Assembly: GCF_025499605.1 (NCBI RefSeq)
Contig: NZ_JAFMVC010000001.1
Location: 310,001-374,000, forward strand
DNA: 64,000 bases
Source of the DNA: Carboxylicivirga litoralis
GTDB lineage: Bacteria; Bacteroidota; Bacteroidia; Bacteroidales; Marinilabiliaceae
Direction of reading: 5' to 3'
The notes beneath the pieces are model-generated. The model searched no databases. It worked only from the letters and a program-made list of their open reading frames with translations, and had not been told where the DNA came from. Made by a program: the position numbers and the translations under genes. Of this stretch, positions 27,667 to 36,849 are shown one piece after another (within the stretch, counting starts at the first letter, position 1; every line of letters begins with the position of its first letter).

Positions 27667-30480
27667 ATGAAGCAATTTTTATTTTTAGTGCTGATGTTCT
27701 GTATCATGTCGGGTACAGCAACTGCACAGTTTGATTTAAATGCACCGGTTCCTGTTGATCCTGAGGTTCGGACAGGTGTACTTGATAATGGATTGACGTA
27801 TTATATCCGCCATAATCAGGAACCGAAAGAACGCGCCAGCTTTTACATTATTCAGAATGTAGGTGCTATTCTTGAAGATGATTCACAAGATGGTTTAGCT
27901 CACTTCTTAGAGCACATGGCCTTTAATGGCACCAAGCATTTTCCTGGTAAAGGAGTAATTTCTTCTTTGGAGCGCCATGGAGTCGCTTTCGGACGTAACA
28001 TCAACGCCTACACAGCGCAAGACGAAACCGTTTATAACATCTCAAATGTACCAGTTGGACCAAATGGATTACTGGACACTTGTTTGTTGGTATTACACGA
28101 CTGGTCAAACTATTTGCTTTTGGAAGAAGAAGAGATTGATGCCGAGCGAGGTGTGATCTCCGAAGAGTGGCGTACGCGTCGTAATGCTGGTTTCAGAACC
28201 CGCAACCAAATGATGCCAGCCTTATTAAATAACTCAAAATATGGCGAACGTGACGTCATCGGCGAATTAGATGTTATTAAAGGATTCGAATACGATGAAT
28301 TACGCCGCTTCTACCACGACTGGTATCGTACCGATTTACAAGCCATTGCTGTCGTTGGTGATTTTGACGCAGCTGAAATGGAGCAAAAGGTGATTAAGCT
28401 ATTCTCTAAGATTCCGGCCGTTGATAATCCTAATGAGCGTTACGAGATTAAGGTAGAGCCCAAAGCTGAGCCAACTTTTAAATTGGCTTTAGATAAAGAA
28501 AACCCTCAATCGAGCGTTTCCTTGTATGTGCGTCACCAGGCAGAAACTGCAGCTGACAAAAACCACAATACACTTCGTACAAATTACATGCAGAGCCTTA
28601 TAAAAAGCATGATTAGTACACGCATTAATGAACTATTACAAAAAGGAAATCCTCCATTTATTAATGGTTCTGTCAGCTTTTATAATTACCCTCGTACGGT
28701 TGAGATGCTAAACATCAGCACAACGGCTAAAGAAAATGAAGAAGCAAAAGCATTTGAAGCCATCTTAACTGAAGTAGAGCGCATTAAACGCTTTGGGTTT
28801 ACCGAAGGTGAGTTGGAACGCATGAAAGCTCAAATGCTAATGGGCTATGAAAACTACTACAAGCAACGTGATAAAATAAATCACGACAGCTACTGTAAAG
28901 AGATTGCTGATTTATATCTTGAGAATGTTCCAATGCCTGGTATTGAGTATGAATTCAAGTTTGCTCAGGCTATTATACCAAGCATCACAACACAAGAGCT
29001 ACAGGATTACTTCAATACTATGTACACAAAAGAAAACCGTGTAGTCATTGTGACAGGTCCTGAAAAAGACGGTATTAAGCATTTAAACGAAACAGAAGCA
29101 TTTGCTATTATCAGCAAAGTTGAGAATAATGCCAATATCGCAGCTTATGTTGATGAAGCTGTTAGCTCATCATTGGTTGAGGACCTACCTATTGAAGGCA
29201 AAATCGTGTCGGAGAAAGCACTACCTGAGTTTGATGCCGTTGAATGGACACTAAGCAACAACACTAAAGTTGTTTATCGTTATGCCAACTACAATAAAAA
29301 CCAGGTGGCATTGAGCAGTTACAGTAAGGGTGGTTCCTCGTTGTACGAAGTGGTTGATTTACCAACAGCCAGCATGGCTAGCGATTTTGTACCTGCATTT
29401 GGTATTGGTAACTATGATGCTATTGCTCTTCAAAAAGCGCTTACTGGCAAAAATGCAAAGGTTTCATTTGACATCAGCGGTTTATCAGAATCTATTAGTG
29501 GCAGCTGTCGAACACAAGACTTTGAAACCATGATGCAGCTGGCCTATCTTCACTTTGAGCAACCACGTTTCGATGAAGAGGCTTTCAATGCTTTGATGGC
29601 ACGATACATGGCATATGTGGCTAACATGGGCGATAATCCTAAAAAAATAATGCAGGATAGCATAAGCCAAATTCGCACTAACTACCACGAGCGTAACCTA
29701 ACATTCGACACAGACTACCTGAAAAAAGTTTCGTTCAATCGCATGGAAGAAATTTACAGAGAGCGCATTAGTAATGCCTCTGACTTTACATTCTTCATTG
29801 TTGGTGATATTGAAAAAGACCTGGCTAAAGAAATGACTGCCAAATACATCGGTGCTATTTCTTCAAACGACACAAAAGAAACCTGGAGAGATAACAATGT
29901 AAACGGTCCTGAAGGTATCACTCAAAAAACCATTCCTGTTAAGCTCTCAGAACCCAAAGCAACCGTGCAGATTTTCTACAACGGAGCATTGGATTATACT
30001 CCTGAAAACCGTCTGGGAATGTCATTCATCAGTGCAGTTCTTCGTTTACGATACACCGAAAGCATTCGCGAGAAGGAAGGTGGAACCTATGGTGTAGGTG
30101 TTAATGCATCGGTTAACCACTTCCCAAAATCAGAAGGTACAGTAGCCATTCAGTTCGACTGTGACCCTGAGCGCGCCAATGATTTGATTCCATTGGTATA
30201 TGCCGAGATTGATAAACTTACTAAATCAGGTGCATCAACCGAAGATCTGGATAAAACACGTAAGAATATCCTTAAAAGTCGTGCCGAAAGCAAAGAGCAA
30301 AACAGCTATTGGCTAGGTAATATCCGTAGCTATTACGTCAATGGCACCAATATGACTTTAGCCGAAAACTATGAAGATATTGTAGAAAACATGAATGCTA
30401 AAGACATTAAAAAGCTGGCGAAGAAATTCTTTAAGAAAGCTGATAAAATTGAAGTAGTATTTGTTCCAAAAGAGGACTAG
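27667..30480 (+). CDS. M16-family zinc metallopeptidase (pitrilysin/PqqL-like)
   Basis: Periplasmic insulinase-type protease of 937 residues. A GTG at 27646 opens the frame earlier, but the ATG at 27667 starts a clean signal peptide (KQFLFLVLMFCIMSGTATAQ). The inverted zinc motif HFLEH is at residues 79-83, with the third ligand in the EEEEIDAERGVISEEW segment. The protein has four M16 modules, the second pair non-catalytic, as is usual for this length. It is a separate transcription unit from the cytochrome operon and ends at a strong terminator. Confidence 0.93.
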   Translation: MKQFLFLVLMFCIMSGTATAQFDLNAPVPVDPEVRTGVLDNGLTYYIRHNQEPKERASFYIIQNVGAILEDDSQDGLAHFLEHMAFNGTKHFPGKGVISSLERHGVAFGRNINAYTAQDETVYNISNVPVGPNGLLDTCLLVLHDWSNYLLLEEEEIDAERGVISEEWRTRRNAGFRTRNQMMPALLNNSKYGERDVIGELDVIKGFEYDELRRFYHDWYRTDLQAIAVVGDFDAAEMEQKVIKLFSKIPAVDNPNERYEIKVEPKAEPTFKLALDKENPQSSVSLYVRHQAETAADKNHNTLRTNYMQSLIKSMISTRINELLQKGNPPFINGSVSFYNYPRTVEMLNISTTAKENEEAKAFEAILTEVERIKRFGFTEGELERMKAQMLMGYENYYKQRDKINHDSYCKEIADLYLENVPMPGIEYEFKFAQAIIPSITTQELQDYFNTMYTKENRVVIVTGPEKDGIKHLNETEAFAIISKVENNANIAAYVDEAVSSSLVEDLPIEGKIVSEKALPEFDAVEWTLSNNTKVVYRYANYNKNQVALSSYSKGGSSLYEVVDLPTASMASDFVPAFGIGNYDAIALQKALTGKNAKVSFDISGLSESISGSCRTQDFETMMQLAYLHFEQPRFDEEAFNALMARYMAYVANMGDNPKKIMQDSISQIRTNYHERNLTFDTDYLKKVSFNRMEEIYRERISNASDFTFFIVGDIEKDLAKEMTAKYIGAISSNDTKETWRDNNVNGPEGITQKTIPVKLSEPKATVQIFYNGALDYTPENRLGMSFISAVLRLRYTESIREKEGGTYGVGVNASVNHFPKSEGTVAIQFDCDPERANDLIPLVYAEIDKLTKSGASTEDLDKTRKNILKSRAESKEQNSYWLGNIRSYYVNGTNMTLAENYEDIVENMNAKDIKKLAKKFFKKADKIEVVFVPKED

Positions 30481-30497
30481 TCCATAAAAACCAACAT

Positions 30498-30529
30498 AAA
30501 AAAAGGCAGCCTATGAGCTGCCTTTTTTT
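30498..30529 (+). terminator. Intrinsic terminator after the M16 protease gene
   Basis: AAAAGGCAGC, CTATGA loop, GCTGCCTTTTTTT. Confidence 0.9.
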
Positions 30530-30583
30530 GTTACCATCCTCCAAATAGAATTACAAATTAAAAACTTATTAACAAAAACACGC

Positions 30584-30614
30584 TTTCAGGCTTAGGATGT
30601 AAAGGCTATATTTG
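30584..30614 (+). promoter_or_regulatory. Promoter of the zinc-related operon
   Basis: TATATTTG (30607-30614) is an exact TAnnTTTG box. TTTC at 30584-30587 is a one-mismatch -33 box with a 19-bp spacer. Its right end overlaps the palindrome at 30613-30627. Confidence 0.7.
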
Positions 30615-30627
30615 CAACAATGTTGCA
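30613..30627. promoter_or_regulatory. Fur-family (Zur-like) 7-1-7 operator
   Basis: TGCAACA-A-TGTTGCA is a perfect 15-bp palindrome with the 7-1-7 layout used by Fur-family repressors. It overlaps the -7 box and covers the expected transcription start, so a bound repressor would block polymerase. The genes behind it look zinc-related, which favours Zur over Fur, PerR or Mur (inference). Confidence 0.7.
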
Positions 30628-30650
30628 TTTAATCACCTAATACACATCCA

Positions 30651-31631
30651 ATGGATAATAAAAAAATACCGGTCACAATAATCACTGGTTTTCTTGGAAG
30701 CGGCAAAACCACCCTTCTGAATAATATCATTCAGAAACACAAAGACAAGAAATTTGCCATCATTGAAAATGAGTATGGAGACATTGGTATTGATAGTGAC
30801 CTTATTATCAACAATGATGAAACGATATTTGAACTAAACAATGGTTGCATTTGCTGTTCTTTGCAAGATGGTTTTCAAAATACAATCAGCAGCTTATTAA
30901 ACAGCTCACACAACTTTAACCACCTGTTGATTGAAACAACTGGCATAGCCAATCCCGATTCGGTCATCAGTACTTTTATTGCCACCGAAGAAATTCAGAA
31001 ACAGTTTATAATCGACAGTGTTATATGTGTGGTTGATGCCGTTAATATTGAAGACTTTATTAACGAACAAGCTGAAGTACGTAAGCAACTGGCGCTGGCC
31101 GACATCACACTCATCAACAAATCCGAATCGGTGCATCAGGATTATTTGAACACAATACAAAAGCTTATTGGTGACCTCAATCCGATGACACACACTCACA
31201 CTGTTTCCTATTCTAACATCGATGATATCAATATGCTGGATAACTGCTACTTCACGAGTCAAGCCATAGAACGCAAAACGATTAATTTCTCACTTGCCAA
31301 TGGATTCAGGCTTGATAAACTGATGAACCAACACGATATCTCAACAGAAGGCTTTATCTTGACGGAAAATATCGATATGGAAAAATTTGAGACCTGGCTC
31401 AAAGGCTTTCTGTTCTTCAATAGTCATTCTATATTTAGAGCAAAAGGTATTTTAAGCGCTCCCAATTCAAATCAAAAACTAATCTTTCAATCCATCAAGA
31501 CATCGTACCAACTGGGATACGGGAAAGACTGGGGCCAGGAGAAACGCTTTTGTAAATTGATAATTATCGGGAAATACATCGACCGGGATATGATAGAAAG
31601 CAGCTTAAAACAATTAATTGTTAAAGCATAA
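30651..31631 (+). CDS. COG0523 (CobW/ZigA-type) GTPase metallochaperone
   Basis: G3E GTPase that hands metal, probably zinc, to client proteins when the metal is scarce. The P-loop is GFLGSGKT (13-20), the zinc-binding CxCC is C66-I-C68-C69 (NNGCICCSLQDG) and the switch region contains ETTGIANPDSV. The C-terminal CobW_C domain spans about 225-325. It is the first gene after the 7-1-7 palindrome; the ABC ATPase follows after 44 bp. Zinc is inferred from context; cobalamin or nitrile hydratase genes are absent nearby. Confidence 0.92.
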   Translation: MDNKKIPVTIITGFLGSGKTTLLNNIIQKHKDKKFAIIENEYGDIGIDSDLIINNDETIFELNNGCICCSLQDGFQNTISSLLNSSHNFNHLLIETTGIANPDSVISTFIATEEIQKQFIIDSVICVVDAVNIEDFINEQAEVRKQLALADITLINKSESVHQDYLNTIQKLIGDLNPMTHTHTVSYSNIDDINMLDNCYFTSQAIERKTINFSLANGFRLDKLMNQHDISTEGFILTENIDMEKFETWLKGFLFFNSHSIFRAKGILSAPNSNQKLIFQSIKTSYQLGYGKDWGQEKRFCKLIIIGKYIDRDMIESSLKQLIVKA

Positions 31632-31675
31632 GGTATACTCACACTGATTGACAATCACACAAAAATAGGACACCT

Positions 31676-32305
31676 ATGATATCAACCAAAGACTTAACCA
31701 TAGATTATAAACGAGGAAAGCAACTCTCTTTTCAAGACATCCAAATTAATAAAGGAGAACAGTGGCTATTAAAGGGTAATTCTGGTACTGGCAAAACCAC
31801 ACTACTACATATGCTGTCAGGCATACTATGCCCTTCTTCAGGTACGATCATTGTCAATGGGATTAATTTTAATCAACTTAACCAATCTAAGAAGGATACA
31901 TTCAGGGCTAATACCATTGGCCTGATCTTCCAAAAAAACTTGTTTGTTTCATCATTAAACATGTATAGCAACCTGGTGATTGCCCGTAAACTGGCCGGTC
32001 AAAGCATTGATAAAAAAGCCATACTTCAATTAACGGATGAATTGGATATATCGGCTTTATGCGATAAAAAACCTTTTGAGTTAAGCCAGGGCGAACAACA
32101 GCGCTTCTCAATCGCTCGCGCTTTAATAAACCAACCCAAGGTTATATTGGCCGATGAACCCACATCGAGCCTGGACGACACAAATTGCCAACGATTTATC
32201 GATACCATCACCAAGGTATGTAAGCAGCATGATGTGACCCTATTGGTTGCCACGCACGATAATCGATTTAACACACAATTTAAAAACACGATACATCTAG
32301 CATAA
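31676..32305 (+). CDS. ABC transporter ATP-binding protein (LolD/MacB type)
   Basis: 209-residue ATPase that powers the FtsX-like permease encoded two bases downstream. Walker A is GNSGTGKTT (about 34-42), the Q-loop region is LIFQKNLFV, the signature LSQGEQQR and Walker B VILADEPTSSLD. It belongs to the MacB/LolD group, which uses mechanotransmission rather than simple import, so export or extraction of a substrate is expected. Confidence 0.92.
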   Translation: MISTKDLTIDYKRGKQLSFQDIQINKGEQWLLKGNSGTGKTTLLHMLSGILCPSSGTIIVNGINFNQLNQSKKDTFRANTIGLIFQKNLFVSSLNMYSNLVIARKLAGQSIDKKAILQLTDELDISALCDKKPFELSQGEQQRFSIARALINQPKVILADEPTSSLDDTNCQRFIDTITKVCKQHDVTLLVATHDNRFNTQFKNTIHLA

Positions 32306-32307
32306 GC

Positions 32308-33705
32308 ATGAAAGAAATACTTAAACTTGCTATCGCTCAGTTACGAGCCAAACCATTCAATACCTCTTTAAGCATTGTAATGTTCACTATTGGCATGAGC
32401 ATTATTTCCATTCTTATGCATTTTGAAAACCACACGCAAAGCAGGATGCAAAACGATATTGCCGGCATTGATTTGGTGGTTGGTGCCAAAGGCAGTCCAC
32501 TTCAACTGGTTTTATCGTCAGTTTTTCATGCCGATTATCCTACCGGTAATATCAGCTTGCAGGATGTCGATAAAATTAATCAGCATCCACTGGTTAAACA
32601 GACCATACCAATTGCGTTGGGCGATAATTATAAAGGCTACAGAATTGTAGGTTCGAATAGTGAGTACCCCCAGCTTTATGAGGCTAAACTATCTGACGGC
32701 CAATGGAACAGCAACGCCATGGAAGTGACACTTGGTGCTAAAGTAGCCGCCCAAACAGGACTAAAGCCAGGCGACCAGTTTACTGGAGTGCATGGCTTTA
32801 TGGAAGTAGGTCACCACCACGATGAGGATATATATACCGTTACCGGTATTATGGAAAAGAATCATTCGATCATCGATCAGCTTATTCTGACAAAGGTAGA
32901 AAGCGTGTGGGCAGTGCATGACAATGGACACGAGGCCTGCACGCATGAACACCACGAAGAATGTGACCACAACCAACAGCATGAGAGTAATCACGAACAC
33001 CATGAAGGCTGCAGCCATAATCATTCAGATGAACATCAACATAATGCTTCATCTTCGCTGGAAAATGTGCTTGCCAAGGTTGATAACAATGAAGAGTTAA
33101 GTGCTGAAGAAATGCAGGTTTTCAATGAGCACAGAGGTCATTTGTCTGAAAAACAGCTTAAGGCGAATGAGGCGATTACCTCGTTACTGGTGTTTTACAA
33201 GAGCCCCATGGCAGCGACTACCCTGCCACGCATCATTAACCAGAATACGGTGATGCAAGCAGCTTCACCTGCTATTGAATTAAATCGTTTATTGTCGTTA
33301 GTTGGCATTGGCTTGACAACACTTAGATTATTGGCATGGATTATCATTATCTTTTCAGCCTTCAATCTGTTGATTCATATGCTCAATCGTCTTAACCAGG
33401 AATTAAATGAGCTTGCTCTGCTGAGAGCTCTCGGCATATCGCGATTCAAATCATTGCTTTTATTACTGTCGCATGGCCTCTTATTAGTACTAAGTGGTTG
33501 GATGCTTTCTATTGTTACAACCAGAATTGCCCTATTGGCTCTATCTCATTTTATCGAACACATCGACTTTTCAATCGTTCAACCCTTGTTGAAAGGTGAG
33601 TATTATTTATTAATCTATGCCGCTGCAATTGGCGTATTAGCCGCTCTTATTCCGGCTATAAAGGCTTACAAAACTAACATCCATTTCCTGCTCAATAAGC
33701 TTTAA
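32308..33705 (+). CDS. FtsX/MacB-type permease with a histidine-rich periplasmic loop
   Basis: 465 residues. TM1 is at about 18-38, then a large periplasmic domain, then three C-terminal helices (~330-350, ~380-405, ~430-455), the MacB topology. Inside the periplasmic domain residues ~211-246 form a metal-binding-like loop with 12 His and three Cys among acidic residues (for example CTHEHHEECDH). The region behind it ends in the FtsX domain (NQELNELALLRALGISRFK). It is two bases after its ATPase. The His-rich loop and the operator point to zinc. Confidence 0.9.
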   Translation: MKEILKLAIAQLRAKPFNTSLSIVMFTIGMSIISILMHFENHTQSRMQNDIAGIDLVVGAKGSPLQLVLSSVFHADYPTGNISLQDVDKINQHPLVKQTIPIALGDNYKGYRIVGSNSEYPQLYEAKLSDGQWNSNAMEVTLGAKVAAQTGLKPGDQFTGVHGFMEVGHHHDEDIYTVTGIMEKNHSIIDQLILTKVESVWAVHDNGHEACTHEHHEECDHNQQHESNHEHHEGCSHNHSDEHQHNASSSLENVLAKVDNNEELSAEEMQVFNEHRGHLSEKQLKANEAITSLLVFYKSPMAATTLPRIINQNTVMQAASPAIELNRLLSLVGIGLTTLRLLAWIIIIFSAFNLLIHMLNRLNQELNELALLRALGISRFKSLLLLLSHGLLLVLSGWMLSIVTTRIALLALSHFIEHIDFSIVQPLLKGEYYLLIYAAAIGVLAALIPAIKAYKTNIHFLLNKL

Positions 33706-33766
33706 ACAAACTCGTGTTAATTTTTTGGTTGTACTTTAGTCCTCAGGATTTCGTAACATATAGAAA

Positions 33767-34237
33767 ATGAAGAAAATAATTGCTTTATTACTCCTCACAA
33801 TAGTTGTACAAATAAACTTGTCAGCTCAAACCAGCAAAACAAATGATGCGTGGGACTTATTACTGAATGATGTAAAAGTACGTTTTCTCTATTCTATCAC
33901 CTATAACACGTATCTGCCCAGGCCTAAGTTTGGCAAAGAACTAAAGCAACTGAATGGAGCGGAAATTACTGTCAAAGGCTTTTTTCTGCCGGTTGATGTA
34001 ACAGGCAGTGTCTTTGTGCTGTCGTACAACCCAATGAATACTTGCTTCTTTTGCACTGGCTCGGGCATCGAAACCATTATTGAGATCAATCCAAAAGATG
34101 ACCACATTAAAAAGTTTAAAAACTTAAAAACAGACAATTACATACAAGTAGAAGGCACATTAAAACTGAATGCCAAAGATTATGAACACCTGGTGTATGT
34201 ATTAGATAATGTGGAGTTGGTGAAAGTAATTAAATGA
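33767..34237 (+). CDS. DUF3299 family periplasmic protein
   Basis: 156 residues with a signal peptide (IIALLLLTIVVQINLSAQ). The body has the DUF3299 pattern: AEITVKGFFLPVDVTG, then FVLSYNPMNTCFFCTGSG with a CxxC pair, then an OB-like end (DNYIQVEGTLKL). Such proteins accompany MacB-like transporters in zinc-responsive operons in other bacteria; I recall PA4063-PA4066 of Pseudomonas aeruginosa as an example. It is 61 bp after the permease gene and most likely in the same operon. Confidence 0.85.
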   Translation: MKKIIALLLLTIVVQINLSAQTSKTNDAWDLLLNDVKVRFLYSITYNTYLPRPKFGKELKQLNGAEITVKGFFLPVDVTGSVFVLSYNPMNTCFFCTGSGIETIIEINPKDDHIKKFKNLKTDNYIQVEGTLKLNAKDYEHLVYVLDNVELVKVIK

Positions 34238-34261
34238 GTTTCAAATTAGTACTTTTACCAA

Positions 34262-34804
34262 CTAATCTCGTTTCCTTTTGTATCGAATCTGCGGTACCTT
34301 ATCCAAATACACTTTAGAAGAAACATACTCAAAGTCTAGCGGCTGAACTAAATCACCAAATAATGTATAGCCTCCGCCCAGCAGCACTGGAATGGTGGTA
34401 ATAATTAAATCATCGATTAAATCTTCCTTTAAAAAGTTTTGAATGGTATTACCCCCATCGATATACAAACGGTGATAACCACGCCAATTTAATTGCTCTA
34501 CTATCTTGGGTATTGTTCCTTTCACGAGTTCAGCTTTACCGGTAAATTCTTCGGGAATACTTTCCAACGAAGCGCTCAATATAAATACAGGCTTGGTATA
34601 AGGCCACGGACAATCAAACCCGCATACCGTTTCAAAAGTTACGCGCCCCATAACAATGGCATCTACTTCGCTCATAAACGATTCGTAGCCCATATCTACC
34701 TGGTCGGGGTTAGGAATACTGAACAACCAATCTAAACCACCATCTTTATCAGCGATATAACCATCGAGGCTGGTGGCGATAAATACCTTATTTCTTTTTT
34801 CCAT
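34262..34804 (-). CDS. Dihydrofolate reductase/RibD C-terminal family protein
   Basis: NADPH-dependent reductase of the DHFR-like fold, as in small stand-alone RibD-C proteins; the substrate is unknown. Typical segments are KVFIATSLDGYIADKDGGLDWL near the start (in part), VDAIVMGRVTFETV, and YIDGGNTIQNFL in the middle. I prefer the ATG at 34804 (MEKRNKVFIA) over 34819 because homology starts there. It lies 20 bp downstream of the Omp85-like gene on the minus strand and convergent with the DUF3299 gene. Confidence 0.85.
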   Translation of the reverse strand: MEKRNKVFIATSLDGYIADKDGGLDWLFSIPNPDQVDMGYESFMSEVDAIVMGRVTFETVCGFDCPWPYTKPVFILSASLESIPEEFTGKAELVKGTIPKIVEQLNWRGYHRLYIDGGNTIQNFLKEDLIDDLIITTIPVLLGGGYTLFGDLVQPLDFEYVSSKVYLDKVPQIRYKRKRD

Positions 34805-34824
34805 CGACTTAAATATCAATTAAT

Positions 34825-35934
34825 CTAACGAGCCCAGGCATGGCCAACTACCAGGTAAAAACCAAAATCATCATTACTCCAGGCGAAATCCATTCCTCCG
34901 CTTAAACCAAACACACGCGCTATGAGATAACGAAATCCTGTACCTATAGTACGAACCGATTGATTTGTCTTCAACCATCCTTCTTCCAATGGAGAGGTAA
35001 TACCCATTCCCGTAAACCCGAGTACCTCCCAACGGTAATTCAGCTTATAATTAGCCTGTAACTCCAACAGATTTGTATTATTTCCCTGATATTTAGCTGC
35101 CGGGACACCACGCATATTTATGCCTGGTATAGACCAAAAAGGTGTATGCTTGCTGGCATACTGTGTTTCCAACCTTGCTCCAAGCGTTGCTCTATCGCTT
35201 AAATCACCAAAAGCCAAGATCACTCCAGTCAGGCGGCCGTATTGGCCTGCTCCCCCCATCCAATCATCACTATAGGTTCCTTTTATCTGAGCATAAACTC
35301 CTTTAGATGGCGAAAAAACATTATCACGCGTATCAAAATCAACCATTAACGACAATTCGCTTAGTGTAGAATTAAACTGTTTACCAGTATACTCCGGTAT
35401 ATCTATTGGTAATTTAAAGGTATTAGTGCCATCGTAATAAAAGTAGCGACCGCCAACAAAGAAATCGGACTTACCCAAACGAAACTTAAGCTGCTGGATA
35501 CTCATCCAGGTATCCATATTCATCTCAATAGGAGTTGACAATATATTATTTGGCCCATAATAGTCAATGTTGACATAGCCTTTCATAACGGCACCCATAT
35601 ATCGTATCCTGTCCTGTTTCCAAAAGCCAAGGTGAAAAAGCCCGCCAAACCAGGTGCCATTCTCTGTAAAACCGCCAAAGCCACTGGTGATATCGGGTAT
35701 ATTTCCTTTTTCCATGATAGAGCCATGAAAATAAGACAAGGCCATTCCACCACCATATCCAACTGCGGGTTCAGTTATAAACATAGGAACGGGCAGTACC
35801 CCTTTCTTCTCGGTCAGAAAAGTACTCATGTCAAGGGCATTGTCAAGCGTGTCTCTGAATGTGGATGTTTTTGCTTGTGAAAAGACAACAACATTAATCA
35901 AGCTGCAGCCCAGAATAAGAAGAAACTTTCTCAT
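34825..35934 (-). CDS. Omp85/BamA-TamA-like outer-membrane barrel without POTRA domains
   Basis: 369 residues with a signal peptide (FLLILGCSLINVVVFSQA). The mature part is a beta barrel: PAVGYGGGMALSYFHGS, SLMVDFDTRDNVFSPSKGVY and LGARLETQYASKHTPFWSIP belong to the bacterial surface antigen (D15) family. There is no room for POTRA domains, as in the many small patatin-type or stand-alone barrels of Bacteroidetes. Function unknown. Confidence 0.85.
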   Translation of the reverse strand: MRKFLLILGCSLINVVVFSQAKTSTFRDTLDNALDMSTFLTEKKGVLPVPMFITEPAVGYGGGMALSYFHGSIMEKGNIPDITSGFGGFTENGTWFGGLFHLGFWKQDRIRYMGAVMKGYVNIDYYGPNNILSTPIEMNMDTWMSIQQLKFRLGKSDFFVGGRYFYYDGTNTFKLPIDIPEYTGKQFNSTLSELSLMVDFDTRDNVFSPSKGVYAQIKGTYSDDWMGGAGQYGRLTGVILAFGDLSDRATLGARLETQYASKHTPFWSIPGINMRGVPAAKYQGNNTNLLELQANYKLNYRWEVLGFTGMGITSPLEEGWLKTNQSVRTIGTGFRYLIARVFGLSGGMDFAWSNDDFGFYLVVGHAWAR

Positions 35935-36063
35935 TTTAGTTGGTTAATTTGGTGGTTAAAAATTAGCTGAACGAGTATTTCAAATGACTTCAAAAAACAT
36001 ATCGTTCTTAACAAACGTACTAATAAATTATATAAGTTTCTATACAAAAAGACAATGCGGCTA

Positions 36064-36849
36064 TCAAATAAAATACTCTGGCTCTTTTCGTTCCGAACAA
36101 TTGGTATAGAGTCGATCCCTAATTTCATCTATCATGGCGTTATCCAAGACTCTGGCCTGTTCGGGACAATAACGGGTGCAGGCACAACAAACAGTGCATT
36201 GTGCTCCGTTAGTCTCAAGCGTTTCGGACATAGTAATTGCATTTGTAAGACATACACCGACACAAATTCCACATTTGGTGCATCGCTCAGGAACGGTAGT
36301 AGGGTAAATTGTAGCGGGCATTTGTTTATAGGGTTTATAGGGGTAGTTGCCTTGAATAGCAGGCTCAACACACCCCCCTTCTACCTCCAGCTTCTGACTA
36401 ATAAGGTCTGCAAAATCTTTACATTTCTGCAAATCATCGCTATCGGGACGATGCTGAGCAATTGGTTGTGCTTTGGTTGAATAGGAGTGTTCGCCAATAA
36501 AAGCCGCTGCAGCTAACACCTTAAAACCACCATCATGCACAATGTTGTTAAGTTCCAGCAAGGCATCATCGTAATCGCGGTTGCCATATACAACCACAAT
36601 AACTACCGGCGACTGATTGCCCTTCAATTGTTTAAGATTTTTAATGATTTGTTGTGGCAAACGCCCACCATACACAGGCAAGCCTATTATAGTGAGACTA
36701 TCAGCTGATACCGTATGCAACAATCCCACAGGTTCCTTGGCCAGGTTGGTTTCTGAAGTGGGCTCCAACTCAATATGCCGGGCTATTTCATTAACAATTG
36801 TTTTGGTAGTTTGCGTTGGCGAGTAATAAATGATGTTTATGCTCTTCAT
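36064..36849 (-). CDS. Flavodoxin-ferredoxin fusion (EFR1 family)
   Basis: 261 residues: an N-terminal flavodoxin-like domain (INIIYYSPTQTTKTIVNEIA, GLPVYGGRLP, VVYGNRDYDDAL) and a C-terminal 2x[4Fe-4S] ferredoxin (CTKCGICVGVC and CTVCCACTRYC, residues about 190-235). It is a soluble electron-transfer protein; the partner is not visible. It is on its own, with a gene-free region upstream. Confidence 0.92.
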   Translation of the reverse strand: MKSINIIYYSPTQTTKTIVNEIARHIELEPTSETNLAKEPVGLLHTVSADSLTIIGLPVYGGRLPQQIIKNLKQLKGNQSPVVIVVVYGNRDYDDALLELNNIVHDGGFKVLAAAAFIGEHSYSTKAQPIAQHRPDSDDLQKCKDFADLISQKLEVEGGCVEPAIQGNYPYKPYKQMPATIYPTTVPERCTKCGICVGVCLTNAITMSETLETNGAQCTVCCACTRYCPEQARVLDNAMIDEIRDRLYTNCSERKEPEYFI

